Shown: in pieces, positions 7,611 to 15,033 of the stretch
Position numbering within the stretch: the first letter of the stretch is position 1
Layout: the number at the start of each line of letters is the position of its first letter
The notes under the pieces: model-generated
The model's input: the letters and a program-made list of their open reading frames with translations, nothing else
What the model was told of the DNA's origin: nothing
The model's database searches: none
Translations under genes and position numbers: made by a program
DNA from: JAAERC01 sp032123495
GTDB taxonomy: Bacteria > Zixibacteria > MSB-5A5 > GN15 > PGXB01
Reading direction: 5' to 3'
Length of the DNA: 31,239 nt
Assembly: GCA_032123495.1 (NCBI GenBank)
Contig: JAQBFG010000316.1
Location: 1 to 31,239 of the forward strand

Positions 7611-7632
7611 TAAATATACGTTTTAGGAGGAA

Positions 7633-9822
7633 ATGATTAAAATGGCTGAAGCCAAACAAAACACTGCGCAAAAAATTGAAAAGACGGGAGGTGTTAAACA
7701 AGCCGCTGCCGCGACCAAGAGAAAAGCTTCTCAGGGCAAAAAAACCAAAACCAAAAAGGTTAAACTGGTTAAAATTGATGAGAAAGTTCAAACCGTTGCG
7801 ACGACCCAGGTAGTTAAGAAGCAGGAACTGGTTGTCACGGATCGAATGAAGCGTCTCTCGGAGAAGGCGGCTGATCGAGCCATTCGGACAGATGAGAAAA
7901 AAGCTGAGCCGGAATTTGTAGCTTCGATGAAGCTGACCGATATCGATAGTATGATATATACTCAGGAAGAATATGAAGGTCTTCTGGAGATGTATGATAG
8001 TACTATCAAAGATATAAAAGAAGGTCAGATCGTAGCAGGTAAGGTTCTGGGTGTTAGCAGAGATGATGTTATTGTCGATGTCGGATTCAAATCTGAGGGA
8101 TTAATTGCAATCAGTGAATTTCCGGAACCGATCAATATTGCTGTTGGCGATGAGATCGAAGTTTATCTGGAGCAGATTGAGGACCAGAATGGTCAGCTGA
8201 TTCTTTCCAAGAGCAAAGCTGATTTCATGAAGGTTTGGGATAATATCAAAGATGTCCATGATTCCGGCGAGTTGATCGAAGGAAAATTGGCGCGTCGTAT
8301 TAAGGGTGGTATGATTGTCGATATCAATGGTGTCGATGCTTTTCTGCCCGGATCTCAAATATCGCTCCGACAGGTTCCTGATTTTGATGCCCTAATCAGT
8401 ACAAAAATGCAATTCAAGATAATCAAACTGAACAGAAACCGGAGAAATATTGTTGTTTCCCGCCGTGTTGTTTTGGAAGATGAACGCGAAGAGAAACGCT
8501 CGTTTCTTCTCAAGGAGATTGCCGTCGGGCAGGTCCGGGATGGTATTGTCAAAAATATCACCGATTTTGGTGTCTTTATTGATTTGGCCGGAGTGGATGG
8601 ACTACTCCATATCACCGATATTTCATGGGGAAGGATCAAACATCCCAGTGAAGTTGTAACTCTTGGCGAAACTATAAAGATCAAGATCCTGGATTTTGAT
8701 GTGAAAACATCACGAATCTCTCTTGGTTTAAAACAGCTGACACCTTATCCCTGGGAAAGTATTGAAGAGAAATACCCCATTGGTAAGAAAGTGCCCGGAA
8801 AAGTTGTTTCGATAACCGATTACGGTGCCTTTATTGAATTGGAAAAAGGTGTTGAAGGTTTGATTCATATCTCTGAAATGTCCTGGACGCAACATATTAA
8901 GCATCCATCGAAGATCATGAATGTCAACGATACGATTGATGCGGTTGTCCTCTCGGTAGATAGAGAAAATGAAAAAATCTCTCTCGGTATCAAACAGATG
9001 GAACCGGATCCCTGGGAAATTATTGAAGATAAATATCCGCTCAATAAGGTCGTTAATGGGAAGGTTCGTAATCTGACAGCTTTTGGTTCATTTGTTGAGC
9101 TTGAAGAGGGTATTGATGGTCTTGTTCATATTTCTGATATGTCATGGACAAAGAGGGTTCAGCATCCGTCAGAATTAATGAAAAAGGGCGACAATATCGA
9201 AGTCAAAATCCTCCGAATTGATCATGAAAACCGTCGTATTTCACTTGGTTTAAAACAGCTTCAGGATGATCCCTGGCCGAATATAGCCAAGAAATACTCG
9301 CCCGGCTCAGAATGTTTGGGAACGATTTCCCGCGTTTTGGATCGCGGTGTTATGGTTGAGCTTGATGACGAAGTTGAAGGATTTGTACCAACCACGCAAA
9401 TGGGAAAACCTGATCTGGACAGTCCCGGCCAGGCTTTTTCTGAGGGTGAACAAATCCCGCTTCAGGTGATCGAGCTGGATCGTCAGGCGCATAAAGTGGT
9501 TTTGTCGGTGCAGGCCTATTATAAAAAACGGGAACAGACCGAATTGGATGAGTTTATCGCATCACATCCGACCCGGACAACTTCTCTTGGTGATTCCATT
9601 GCTAAGGAAAAACCAAAACCGGTAGCTCCGGAATCTGTGCAGCCAGTTTCTGAGACTTCGGAAACAGCTTCAGAAGAAACGGCTGAAATACCGATTCCTG
9701 ATGCAGAAGCTTCCGAACCGGCTGAAATCACGCCAGCTGCTGAGGCTCCAACAGAAGAGACTCCAAAAGAAGAGACTGATGTTGAAGAAGAGAAGCCAAA
9801 GGATACTCCTGAAACGGAATAA
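7633..9822 (+). CDS. rpsA: 30S ribosomal protein S1
   Basis: S1 binds mRNA at the small ribosomal subunit and helps start translation. Six S1 (OB-fold) repeats are seen, starting near residues 131, 217, 300, 388, 474 and 561. Repeats 3-5 are the most typical, each with GxVxxxTxFGxFVELxxGxxGLxHxSxMSW. Repeats 1, 2 and 6 are more divergent, as is usual for S1. The protein is long (729 residues against about 560 in E. coli). It has a Lys/Ala-rich N-terminal extension of about 125 residues and a Glu/Pro/Ala-rich tail of about 90. AGGAGG (7625-7630) is only 2 bases from ATG 7633 but 11 from ATG 7642, so the start may be the second ATG, encoding MAEAKQ. A terminator follows. Confidence 0.94.
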   Translation: MIKMAEAKQNTAQKIEKTGGVKQAAAATKRKASQGKKTKTKKVKLVKIDEKVQTVATTQVVKKQELVVTDRMKRLSEKAADRAIRTDEKKAEPEFVASMKLTDIDSMIYTQEEYEGLLEMYDSTIKDIKEGQIVAGKVLGVSRDDVIVDVGFKSEGLIAISEFPEPINIAVGDEIEVYLEQIEDQNGQLILSKSKADFMKVWDNIKDVHDSGELIEGKLARRIKGGMIVDINGVDAFLPGSQISLRQVPDFDALISTKMQFKIIKLNRNRRNIVVSRRVVLEDEREEKRSFLLKEIAVGQVRDGIVKNITDFGVFIDLAGVDGLLHITDISWGRIKHPSEVVTLGETIKIKILDFDVKTSRISLGLKQLTPYPWESIEEKYPIGKKVPGKVVSITDYGAFIELEKGVEGLIHISEMSWTQHIKHPSKIMNVNDTIDAVVLSVDRENEKISLGIKQMEPDPWEIIEDKYPLNKVVNGKVRNLTAFGSFVELEEGIDGLVHISDMSWTKRVQHPSELMKKGDNIEVKILRIDHENRRISLGLKQLQDDPWPNIAKKYSPGSECLGTISRVLDRGVMVELDDEVEGFVPTTQMGKPDLDSPGQAFSEGEQIPLQVIELDRQAHKVVLSVQAYYKKREQTELDEFIASHPTRTTSLGDSIAKEKPKPVAPESVQPVSETSETASEETAEIPIPDAEASEPAEITPAAEAPTEETPKEETDVEEEKPKDTPETE

Positions 9823-9855
9823 CAGATTGGCTTATTTCAATAAATAGCAGAATAA

Positions 9856-9892
9856 ATAAGGCGGTGAGATAATCACCGCTTTATTTTTTTTT
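9856..9892 (+). terminator. Rho-independent terminator after rpsA
   Basis: GCGGTGA (9861-9867) and TCACCGC (9873-9879) pair around GATAA. The stem is extended by a G-T wobble and A-T pairs to about 12 bp. A run of nine T residues (9884-9892) follows. It lies 33 bases after the rpsA stop. Confidence 0.93.
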
Positions 9893-9914
9893 GTTCTCCC
9901 GTATATTAATAATT

Positions 9915-11218
9915 ATGATAGAAGAGAAAGAACAAAAAAGTGCAAAACGTTTTGCCATTGAGACTATCGGTTGTCGGCTAAATCAGTATGAATCTGAAAA
10001 GATGGCTACTCAGCTTACTGTTCTGGGGTTGGACCGGGTCGATTACAATCAAAAGGCCGATCTCTATTTAATCAATACCTGCACCGTGACTGGCCGCGCT
10101 GATGCCTCCTGCCGGAACAGTATCTTTCGAGCGACAAAAAGAGATAATGGGGCGGTTGTTGTTGTTATTGGCTGTTATGTTGATTCGGAATCTGAAAAAA
10201 TAGCGCAGTTAGACGGTGTTAATTTGGTTGTTGGCAATAGCGGAAAAGACAATATTGCAAAAATACTCAATAATAAATTCCCCTTTCTATTTAAAAATAA
10301 ACCGGTTTTGGCGGAACCACAATCTGTGTTTGATTTTTATCAACACAGCCGGGCCTGGGTAAAAATAAGCGATGGTTGTAATCAAAAGTGCGCTTATTGT
10401 ATTATCCCTCATGTGCGCGGAAAATTAATCAATCGCCCGGCGTCGGAAATAGTTGATGAAATTAATTTATTGTCAAAGAGCGGGTATCATGAAGTAGTGC
10501 TTACCGGGGTTCATATTGGACAGTATAGCTGGGACGGAGTAAAATCGATTGCTGAGTTAGTACAGTATATTATGGATAATAGCGATGTTTCCCGCTTGAG
10601 GCTATCATCAATTGAACCACAGGAAGTTAATCCTGACCTATTGGAAGTAATTAAAAAGGGAGAATGCAGAATCTGCCGGCATCTGCATATTCCGCTACAA
10701 TCCGGCTCCGATCGCGTTCTGAGGATAATGCACCGTCATATTCATCCAAAAACTACCTGGACAATCTTTGTCTTATTAAGGAGAAAATTGATGGTATCGT
10801 AGTTGGAGCAGATATAATAGTCGGTTTTCCGGGAGAAAGCGACAGCGATTTTGAAGAATCGCTCAGGGTGGCCAAATCAGGTTTAATAGATTACCTTCAT
10901 GTTTTTTCATACTCGGATCGTCCCGGAACCGAGTCTTCAAAGATGCCGGATAAAGTTGCTCCCAAAATCATTAAAGAACGCAGCAAAATTCTTCGCGAAA
11001 TATCGGATATAAATTACAAAGCAGCATTGGCAAAAGAGGTTACTCAAATCGTGTATGCTGTCGCAGAATCCCAGACTAATCAAAATAAATCGCAATATTG
11101 GGGAATAACCGATAATTATCTTAAAATTCTCCTTCCTGAAAATCTTGGAGGTGGCCGTGAGATTCTCAAACTCAATGTGATCGCGGCAAAAGATAAATAT
11201 TTGATAGGCACAATCTGA
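9915..11218 (+). pseudogene. mtaB: tRNA t6A37 methylthiotransferase, frameshifted
   Basis: MtaB is a radical-SAM enzyme that adds a methylthio group to t6A37 of tRNA. The N-terminal UPF0004 domain has its cysteines in IETIGCRLNQYES, INTCTVT and VVIGCYVD, and the radical-SAM cluster is CNQKCAYC. Frame 1 is correct to HLHIPLQSGSDRVLRIMHR at about 10736, then runs into a stop at 10800-10802. The missing continuation, YSSKNYLDN then VGADIIVGFPGE, lies in another frame from 10739 and runs through a short TRAM-like C-terminus to 11218. One missing base in the CA-TAT stretch at 10737-10739 explains both halves. The cause could be a true mutation or a sequencing/assembly error; no homopolymer or slippery heptamer is present. 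ATG 9915 is the best start; TTG 9891 would lie inside the terminator. Confidence 0.85.
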
Positions 11219-11362
11219 TTGCCAATTTCTAAATCATGAATATTTTGACCTGCAAGACAGGAAAACTTTTCATCTTTTGATATTTCCTGACTCTCCGTTA
11301 GACTCCAAATAGTTTTAGTAAGGTATAGTCGTGTAATAAGTTATACGCATCTCGCTTAACTT

Positions 11363-11378
11363 TGGCACATGCCGTGCT
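11363..11378 (+). promoter_or_regulatory. Sigma-54 (RpoN) promoter at head of flagellar block
   Basis: TGGCACATGCCGTGCT matches the sigma-54 consensus TGGCACG-N4-TTGCW at all but two positions. The invariant GG (11364-11365) and GC (11376-11377) are at the right distance. Transcription would start near 11389, 40 bases before motE. Such promoters need an enhancer-binding ATPase; many flagellar hierarchies use one. About 115 bp upstream is an imperfect dyad, CAGGAAA (11258-11264) and TTTCCTG (11283-11289), which could be an activator site but is weak. The rest of the 210-base gap before motE shows nothing else. Confidence 0.65.
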
Positions 11379-11428
11379 TTACAGTCCATTGGTGAAATAA
11401 ATTTATTGTATATAAAAATGGCTGAAAA

Positions 11429-12313
11429 ATGGCATTAGACAAAGAAAATAAAGAGAAAAAGAGCGAAGAGATTGTCGGATTGGATGGCGGCGATTTAAAA
11501 GAAGAAGGCGAAGGCAACGGCGAAGAAGGTATCAATAAGAAGGGCCTTCTGGATAAGTATAAAAAGTTTATCCTGCCGGTCGCAATTGCTTTGGGAGCTT
11601 TTGTGATTTCTATCGTAGGGGTTAAATTTTTAAATGCTCCGTCGCATGAATTGTCTGAAGAGGTTTCTGTTGAGGATTCCGGGCATTCTGAGGTATCTGA
11701 TAACATCGAAAATGAAAAATTATCAATGGATAATATAAAGAAGCGAAATGATGACGAAAGTAATAAGCAGAGTCTGGAGAATATGGCCGAAGAGTCATCG
11801 GATGCTTTCTCAATAGATACTTCCGCTATAATGGATGGCCTCGCTTTTCTGGATTATACTCCGGAGATGGAAGCGGAAGATAAAAAGCAGGGTCAAATGG
11901 ACGAAGGTTCGCCATCTGACGGCAACAATGATGGTGCTGATCAATATACCGGAATGACTCCGCAAGATTCGGTAGATACATTAAACTGGCTGGCTAAAGA
12001 GTTGACCAGACTTGATAAAGCCAAAGCTGCCAGTGCCAGCAAAATTAAAGAATTGAAGGCTCTTGAATATAAAGTTAATCTGGCTCTTAAAAAAATAGAG
12101 CAGGCCGAATCGGCTCGTATTACTAATCTGGCTCGTCTTTATGATGGGATGCGTCCCGAACAGGTCGGGAAACTATTTGAAAATCTCGACGATAAGGCGG
12201 TCCTGGCGATTCTTCCGCGGATGAAATCGGCCAATGCCGCGAAAATTATGGCGATCATGCCACCGAAAAGAGCCGCCAAAATTTCAACCAAAATGATAAC
12301 GGTATTGGAATAG
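11429..12313 (+). CDS. motE: MotE-like flagellar protein (MgtE N-domain type)
   Basis: The protein has an acidic/basic N-terminal tail, one membrane helix at about 47-66 (FILPVAIALGAFVISIVGV), a variable acidic middle and a coiled-coil (about 180-235). It ends in a helical domain reading LARLYDGMRPEQVGKLFENL, ILPRMKSANAAKIMAIMPP and RAAKISTKM. That last part is the MgtE intracellular N-domain-like repeat found in MotE, which in other bacteria supports the MotAB stator and sits between fliJ and fliK. Here it is directly before fliK, as expected, but fliJ is missing upstream. ATG 11429 has no strong ribosome binding site. It is the first gene after the sigma-54 promoter. Confidence 0.8.
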   Translation: MALDKENKEKKSEEIVGLDGGDLKEEGEGNGEEGINKKGLLDKYKKFILPVAIALGAFVISIVGVKFLNAPSHELSEEVSVEDSGHSEVSDNIENEKLSMDNIKKRNDDESNKQSLENMAEESSDAFSIDTSAIMDGLAFLDYTPEMEAEDKKQGQMDEGSPSDGNNDGADQYTGMTPQDSVDTLNWLAKELTRLDKAKAASASKIKELKALEYKVNLALKKIEQAESARITNLARLYDGMRPEQVGKLFENLDDKAVLAILPRMKSANAAKIMAIMPPKRAAKISTKMITVLE

Positions 12314-12316
12314 TTG

Positions 12317-13789
12317 ATGAATCCATTTGGTAACATAGTTGATTTAACCAGTCTTAACGGAATTGAACCGGGGAAGATTGGTTTGGGATTAGTTAATAAT
12401 ATTGACCCGAAGAGTTCAGGGATTAATTTTTTACAGATCCTTGGGGGGAAACTTTCGGGTGAATTACCATTTTTATTTGGAGACGCATCAACTACAATCG
12501 GTTCTGATTTAGTTGACCCCGACGAAATTTTATCAGGTAAGTTGCCCGACGCGATCTCTACTGAGCTGTCGGGTAATAAAACAATTACAGAAATCGAAGA
12601 ACTAATTGCCTCAAGTAATCTGATTGATCCGAATAAAGTCAGCTCCGAGCAGTTTCTTAGAGCCAATACTGCCGAGATGACTAACCATAGAGAGAAACTT
12701 TCGAATAGTATGACCGATTTTTCGGCCCCGCTGAATATGAAAGAAGAAGATTCGAATTTAGTTACAACTCGATCGGTTCTTACACCTGAATTAAGAATTA
12801 ATAATTTGACTTTGAATAGTATTGAATTGGCTTCAACTCAGTTAGGTACAGATGAATCTGAAGTTGAAATCCGTTCAACCGTTTTGGCTGAAATAGATAA
12901 AGAACTGAGACCAAGAAGTAATGTTGATTTAAAAACCGCCAGTTTAATAGAAAAAGTTGCCGGATCATTAAATATTAAAAATATTAAGCTGGACAAAAAT
13001 TCCGAAAATAATCAAGTCGATAAAGAACCGGTCAAATTGGCCCTACCGACAAAGTCATATATTAAAGTCACAACGGTTGGTGAACATGCAAGTGCCAATA
13101 AGAAGCAGTTTGTCGAGACTAACCAGAACTTGTTTTCTAACAATACCGAAATAATTTCGGTAGAAAACAAAACCGGTGATAGTGATAAGGTTAGGTTCAA
13201 CAATTTTGAAGCGATCGCTCGTGTTGAGTTGGATCAGAAGCCAGCAGGTATTATCGAGACCGGCCAGGTGGGCAGTCAAACCAAATTGATTTCTGATTTT
13301 GCACCATCTTTAAGCAATAGTATCGAAAGAATAGAAATAAAAGAAACCAAGATAGATTTAACGCCGGCGAAGTTTGTGTTACCGGCGGAAATCAATGGAA
13401 AGAATTTAAAGAGCAATCATACCGTTACGATTCGGATGGAACCGGATCATCTCGGACCGGTCCGGATGACGGTCACAACCCACAACGATACTCTGAGCGC
13501 CAGATTGATCGTCGATTCTCCTCTTGCTAAGGCAACCGTTGAGTCGAATTTGAATAATCTGGTAGAGCAGCTTGATCGACATGGAATCAAGATCAATAGT
13601 TTTGAGGTTTCGGTTAGTGGCGGTGCTGTTGGCCATGAGGCCAATGAAAACAGGTTTGCCGGATCAAAAGGTACCGGTCGGCAAAATCTAAAAAGTTATA
13701 AAAATTTAAGTGCTATCAAAGAAGTTATGGCACAAAGAGCACAAGATCAATTGTACATCGCGGCAAACGGTGTCAATTGTTTCGCATAA
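12317..13789 (+). CDS. fliK: Flagellar hook-length control protein
   Basis: FliK measures hook length and switches the export gate (through FlhB) from hook to filament subunits. Only the C-terminal domain is conserved, here at about 360-440: NHTVTIRMEPDHLGPVRMTV followed by LSARLIVDSPLAKATVESN and LVEQLDRHGI. This is the Flg_hook pattern (LxPexLGxVxVxL). The first 350 residues are poorly conserved and rich in Ser, Asn and Lys, as expected for the ruler part. I use ATG 12317, which follows the motE TAG directly; TTG 12314 is next to it and less likely. The gene precedes flgD, its usual neighbour. Confidence 0.85.
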   Translation: MNPFGNIVDLTSLNGIEPGKIGLGLVNNIDPKSSGINFLQILGGKLSGELPFLFGDASTTIGSDLVDPDEILSGKLPDAISTELSGNKTITEIEELIASSNLIDPNKVSSEQFLRANTAEMTNHREKLSNSMTDFSAPLNMKEEDSNLVTTRSVLTPELRINNLTLNSIELASTQLGTDESEVEIRSTVLAEIDKELRPRSNVDLKTASLIEKVAGSLNIKNIKLDKNSENNQVDKEPVKLALPTKSYIKVTTVGEHASANKKQFVETNQNLFSNNTEIISVENKTGDSDKVRFNNFEAIARVELDQKPAGIIETGQVGSQTKLISDFAPSLSNSIERIEIKETKIDLTPAKFVLPAEINGKNLKSNHTVTIRMEPDHLGPVRMTVTTHNDTLSARLIVDSPLAKATVESNLNNLVEQLDRHGIKINSFEVSVSGGAVGHEANENRFAGSKGTGRQNLKSYKNLSAIKEVMAQRAQDQLYIAANGVNCFA

Positions 13790-13798
13790 GGAGTTTAT

Positions 13799-14512
13799 AT
13801 GGGCATTATATCACCAATAGCAACCGATACCAATGGTAATCCGATTGCACCAGGGGCACAAAGTACTCTTGGCAAAGATGATTTCCTGAAATTACTGATC
13901 ACCAAGTTGACGCATCAGGATCCACTCAAACCGATGGAAGACGAGGCATTTGTTGCTCAGTTGGCGCAGTTTTCATCACTGGAACAGTTGCAAAATGTTA
14001 ATGATTCTCTTTCAAATTCGCTGGAGTGGGATTATTTGCAGATGCAGACCATTAATAATACAATGGCGACCGGATTAATCGGACACGAGGTTAATGCATC
14101 ATACAACGGCGTTTATCTTGATGCCGACAATCAGCCGACGATAGCGTTTAACAGTCCCAAATATGCACAAAGAGTAAATATCCAGATATTAGATATTAAT
14201 GGTACGGTCGTGAGGACTATGACTGATAAAGAAGTTCCTCCCGGAAGCAATAAGATGCAATGGGATGGACTTGATCAGAACGGTCAAAGAGTTGGCGAGG
14301 GGTATTACACGATTAATATCAGTGCCGTTGATGCCGCTGGTGACCTGTTTACGCCATCAACATTTTTGCAGGGTAAGGTAGATGGCATCGTTTACCGGGA
14401 AGGCGCAGCTTATCTACAGGTTGACGGAATGGAGATCCCGCTATCCGCAATCAATGCCATTAATGAGTATCAGGAAGAGATTGCTGAAGAAACTGAAGAA
14501 GAGGAAGTATAG
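13799..14512 (+). CDS. flgD: Flagellar hook capping protein
   Basis: FlgD sits at the tip of the growing hook and lets FlgE subunits assemble. The N-terminal signature is clear: GKDDFLKLLITKLTHQDPLK then PMEDEAFVAQLAQFSSLEQL (about residues 25-65). The middle holds the Ig-like FlgD domain (VNIQILDINGTVVRTM, then GSNKMQWDGLDQNGQRVGEG). An Ala/Glu-rich tail ends the protein. AAGGAG lies at good distance before ATG 13799. It follows fliK by 9 bases and precedes the TIGR02530-type gene by 5. Confidence 0.95.
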   Translation: MGIISPIATDTNGNPIAPGAQSTLGKDDFLKLLITKLTHQDPLKPMEDEAFVAQLAQFSSLEQLQNVNDSLSNSLEWDYLQMQTINNTMATGLIGHEVNASYNGVYLDADNQPTIAFNSPKYAQRVNIQILDINGTVVRTMTDKEVPPGSNKMQWDGLDQNGQRVGEGYYTINISAVDAAGDLFTPSTFLQGKVDGIVYREGAAYLQVDGMEIPLSAINAINEYQEEIAEETEEEEV

Positions 14513-14517
14513 TCAAA

Positions 14518-14907
14518 ATGCAGGTAAATAATTTCAATAGCGAAGTTCGCCTTCTTGATATTGTTAACAAGGGTAAGGCAAGTGCTCCCAAACAAATTAA
14601 GAACGATGGCGTCGATTTTAAGAAGACCTTTTCTGAGGAATTGACCCAGACCAAGGGTTTGAATTTTTCCAAACATGCCAGCGAGCGTCTTCATTCCCGA
14701 GGTATTGAAATGTCGGAAGAACGGCTGACAAAACTTTCCGACGCGGTTGATAAGGCGGCCGACAAAGGTTCCAAGGAATCGCTGATCCTTGATGATTCTG
14801 CCGCTTATGTCGTTTCGGTTCCGAATCGAACCGTAATTACTGCTTTTGACCGGAGCAATTTGCAGGATGGTGTTTTCACCTCAATTGATTCGGCGATAAT
14901 TCTGTAA
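14518..14907 (+). CDS. Flagellar operon protein of the TIGR02530 type
   Basis: This 129-residue soluble protein shows the pattern of the small family found between flgD and flgE in several phyla. Its core is LNFSKHASERLHSRGIEMSE, then KLSDAVDKAADKGSKESLIL, then AAYVVSVPNRTVITAFDR. The role of the family is unknown; its fixed place between the hook cap and hook genes suggests a part in hook assembly, which is inference. The first 45 residues are variable. It starts 5 bases after flgD. The stop TAA is followed at once by the ATG of a possible 41-codon ORF. Confidence 0.85.
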   Translation: MQVNNFNSEVRLLDIVNKGKASAPKQIKNDGVDFKKTFSEELTQTKGLNFSKHASERLHSRGIEMSEERLTKLSDAVDKAADKGSKESLILDDSAAYVVSVPNRTVITAFDRSNLQDGVFTSIDSAIIL

Positions 14908-15033
14908 ATGGTAGATATGGTAGAAATGATAGAAAAGAATAAAATGAGAAAACTAATAAAAAAAGAAAGAGACTGGACTCCGTTCCTAAACGGGGAGGTC
15001 TCTCCTTATGTCAAGGAGGAAAATCTGTTATGA
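14908..15033 (+). CDS. Possible 41-residue small protein between flagellar genes
   Basis: An ATG follows the TAA of the preceding gene with no spacer and opens a 41-codon frame whose TGA overlaps the flgE start (ATGATG at 15030). Both junctions look like coupled translation. The product begins MVDMVEMIEKNKMRKLIKKE, is charged and Lys/Glu-rich, and its last part includes DWTPFLNGEVSPY. I recognise no family. No Shine-Dalgarno sequence precedes it, so it would depend on re-initiation. It may instead be untranslated leader: its 3' part holds the flgE ribosome binding site and a hairpin. Confidence 0.33.
   Translation: MVDMVEMIEKNKMRKLIKKERDWTPFLNGEVSPYVKEENLL
14968..15003 (+). promoter_or_regulatory. 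Hairpin before the flgE ribosome binding site
   Basis: AGAGAC (14968-14973) pairs perfectly with GTCTCT (14998-15003). Inside it CTCCGT (14978-14983) pairs with ACGGGG (14990-14995, one G-T wobble) around a six-base loop. The structure ends 9 bases before the AAGGAGG (15013-15019) of flgE. There is no T-run, so it is more likely an mRNA stabiliser, processing site or translation control element than a terminator. Confidence 0.38.

Noticed and set aside
10664..11218. Separate gene starting at ATG 10664 with a purine-rich GGGAGA upstream
   Set aside because: Its product after about 25 residues is the missing C-terminal half of MtaB, and its first residues are out-of-frame MtaB codons. It is one half of a frameshifted gene.
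11258..11289. CAGGAAA-TTTCCTG dyad as a terminator for mtaB
   Set aside because: The loop is 18 bases, the stem 7 bp, and no T-run follows. It is at best a protein-binding dyad.
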